Below are positions 5,374-5,997 of a stretch of 5,997 bases of DNA, in pieces. The notes under the pieces were generated by a model. It saw nothing but the letters and a program-made list of their open reading frames with translations, was not told where the DNA came from and did not search any database. Numbering within the stretch: position 1 is the stretch's first letter; each line of letters opens with the position of its first letter. Source of the stretch: an uncultured Haloferula sp. (GTDB taxonomy: Bacteria; Verrucomicrobiota; Verrucomicrobiae; Verrucomicrobiales; Akkermansiaceae); assembly GCA_946481625.1 (NCBI GenBank), contig CAMLOZ010000243.1, positions 1 through 5,997 on the forward strand. Reading direction: 5' to 3'. The translations under genes and the position numbers were made by a program.

Positions 5374-5997
5374 TCAAAGGCCGGTAGGCCGGTCGATGAA
5401 GGACCAAGGGATGCCGTGATCCGCCGAGAGGCGGGCGGCGAGCGCCTTCACGCCGAAGGTTTCGGTGGCGTAGTGTCCGGCATAAAGGAGGTTGATGCCG
5501 AGCTCCTCCGCCAGCGGATAGCTCCAGTGAGGGCCCTCCCCGGTGATGAAAGTGTCGATCGCGGAAGGCGCGCACGACGCAACTTCCGAACCCGCCCCGC
5601 CGGTCACAAGACCTATCTTCCGGATCATCTCCGGCCCGCCGGGACAGAGATGGACCGGACCACCGACCGCGGCGGAGAGGCGCTCGATGAGCTCCGAACG
5701 CGCGATCTCCACCTCCGCGGTCAGGCCCAGCCTGAGGCCCTTCCAATCGATGAAGGTGCCGTCCGGGGAAAAGCCCAAAGCCCGCAGAAGCTGGATGTTG
5801 TTGCCCCACTCGGGATGGACGTCGAGAGGCAGATGGGATGAATAGATCGCCAAACCGCCATCGATGGCCGTCTTGATCTTCTTATAGTAAGCGCGGATCA
5901 GCGGCTGGGTCCCCTGCCAGAACATGCCGTGATGGACCAACAGGAGATCCGCGCCTGCGGCCACCGCCGCCTCGACCACGGGGAGCGAAGCATCCAC
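5374..5997 (-). CDS. NIF3/YbgI-family dinuclear metal-binding protein (5' end outside window)
   Basis: 207 codons are open to the window edge. The first visible codon is GTG but is an internal valine, because the family motif A-V-D-A-S-L-x-V is cut here; compared with Escherichia coli YbgI about 40 residues are missing. The family (PF01784) forms hexameric toroids with two metal ions per subunit, and its biological role is not settled. The metal ligands are all present: His22 and His23 in the VHHG motif (YbgI H63, H64), His55 and Asp59 (YbgI H97, D101), and His175 and Glu179 in A-G-H-Y-A-T-E-T (YbgI H215, E219). The length fits the short form without the PII-like insert. The stop codon is four bases before the DNA glycosylase start, which indicates one transcript. 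Confidence 0.93.
   Translation of the reverse strand: MDASLPVVEAAVAAGADLLLVHHGMFWQGTQPLIRAYYKKIKTAIDGGLAIYSSHLPLDVHPEWGNNIQLLRALGFSPDGTFIDWKGLRLGLTAEVEIARSELIERLSAAVGGPVHLCPGGPEMIRKIGLVTGGAGSEVASCAPSAIDTFITGEGPHWSYPLAEELGINLLYAGHYATETFGVKALAARLSADHGIPWSFIDRPTGL

Noticed and set aside
4821..5841. Plus-strand open frames opposite the glycosylase and NIF3-family genes
   Set aside because: They are antisense to two genes whose catalytic and metal-binding residues are intact.
1..5997. CRISPR array, insertion sequence or prophage remains
   Set aside because: I found no spaced direct repeats, transposase or integrase motifs, or terminal inverted repeats with target duplication.

Overview
The window is GC-rich chromosomal DNA from a Gram-negative-type (diderm) bacterium: it encodes an outer-membrane beta-barrel, a capsule-type export protein and a Wzc-like kinase. 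The gene families and the weak use of Shine-Dalgarno sequences would fit Verrucomicrobiota (Luteolibacter-like relatives), but no phylogenetic marker is present, so this is only a guess.

Left part (1-4446, all minus strand, so read from right to left): an exopolysaccharide or capsule export block. In transcription order it holds a secreted protein of unknown function with short helical repeats and a proline-rich tail (3871-4446), an outer-membrane beta-barrel (2588-3823), two hairpins of which one is a good intrinsic terminator (2488-2525), a Wzc-type polysaccharide co-polymerase/tyrosine autokinase (246-2441), and the first 72 codons of a Wza-type polysaccharide export protein (1-217, cut by the window edge). 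By family knowledge, the kinase would control polymer assembly at the inner membrane, the Wza-like protein would carry the polymer through the periplasm and outer membrane, and the barrel is probably an accessory outer-membrane component. The glycosyltransferases and flippase/polymerase that should accompany them are not in the window.

Middle (4447-4808): two tRNA-Gly genes pointing away from each other, anticodon TCC on the minus strand and anticodon CCC on the plus strand. They are separated by 168 bases that hold likely promoters and two inverted repeats. The minus-strand tRNA ends only 38 bases before the first gene of the export block.

Right part (4809-5997, minus strand): a two-gene housekeeping unit, a NIF3-family dinuclear-metal protein (5' end missing) followed four bases later by a 3-methyladenine/methylpurine DNA glycosylase.

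No insertion sequence, CRISPR array, integrase or phage gene is visible. The export block and the housekeeping pair are ordinary. The least explained items are the small repeat protein at 3871-4446, the long tail after the tyrosine cluster of the kinase, and the displaced ribosome-binding signal before the kinase.
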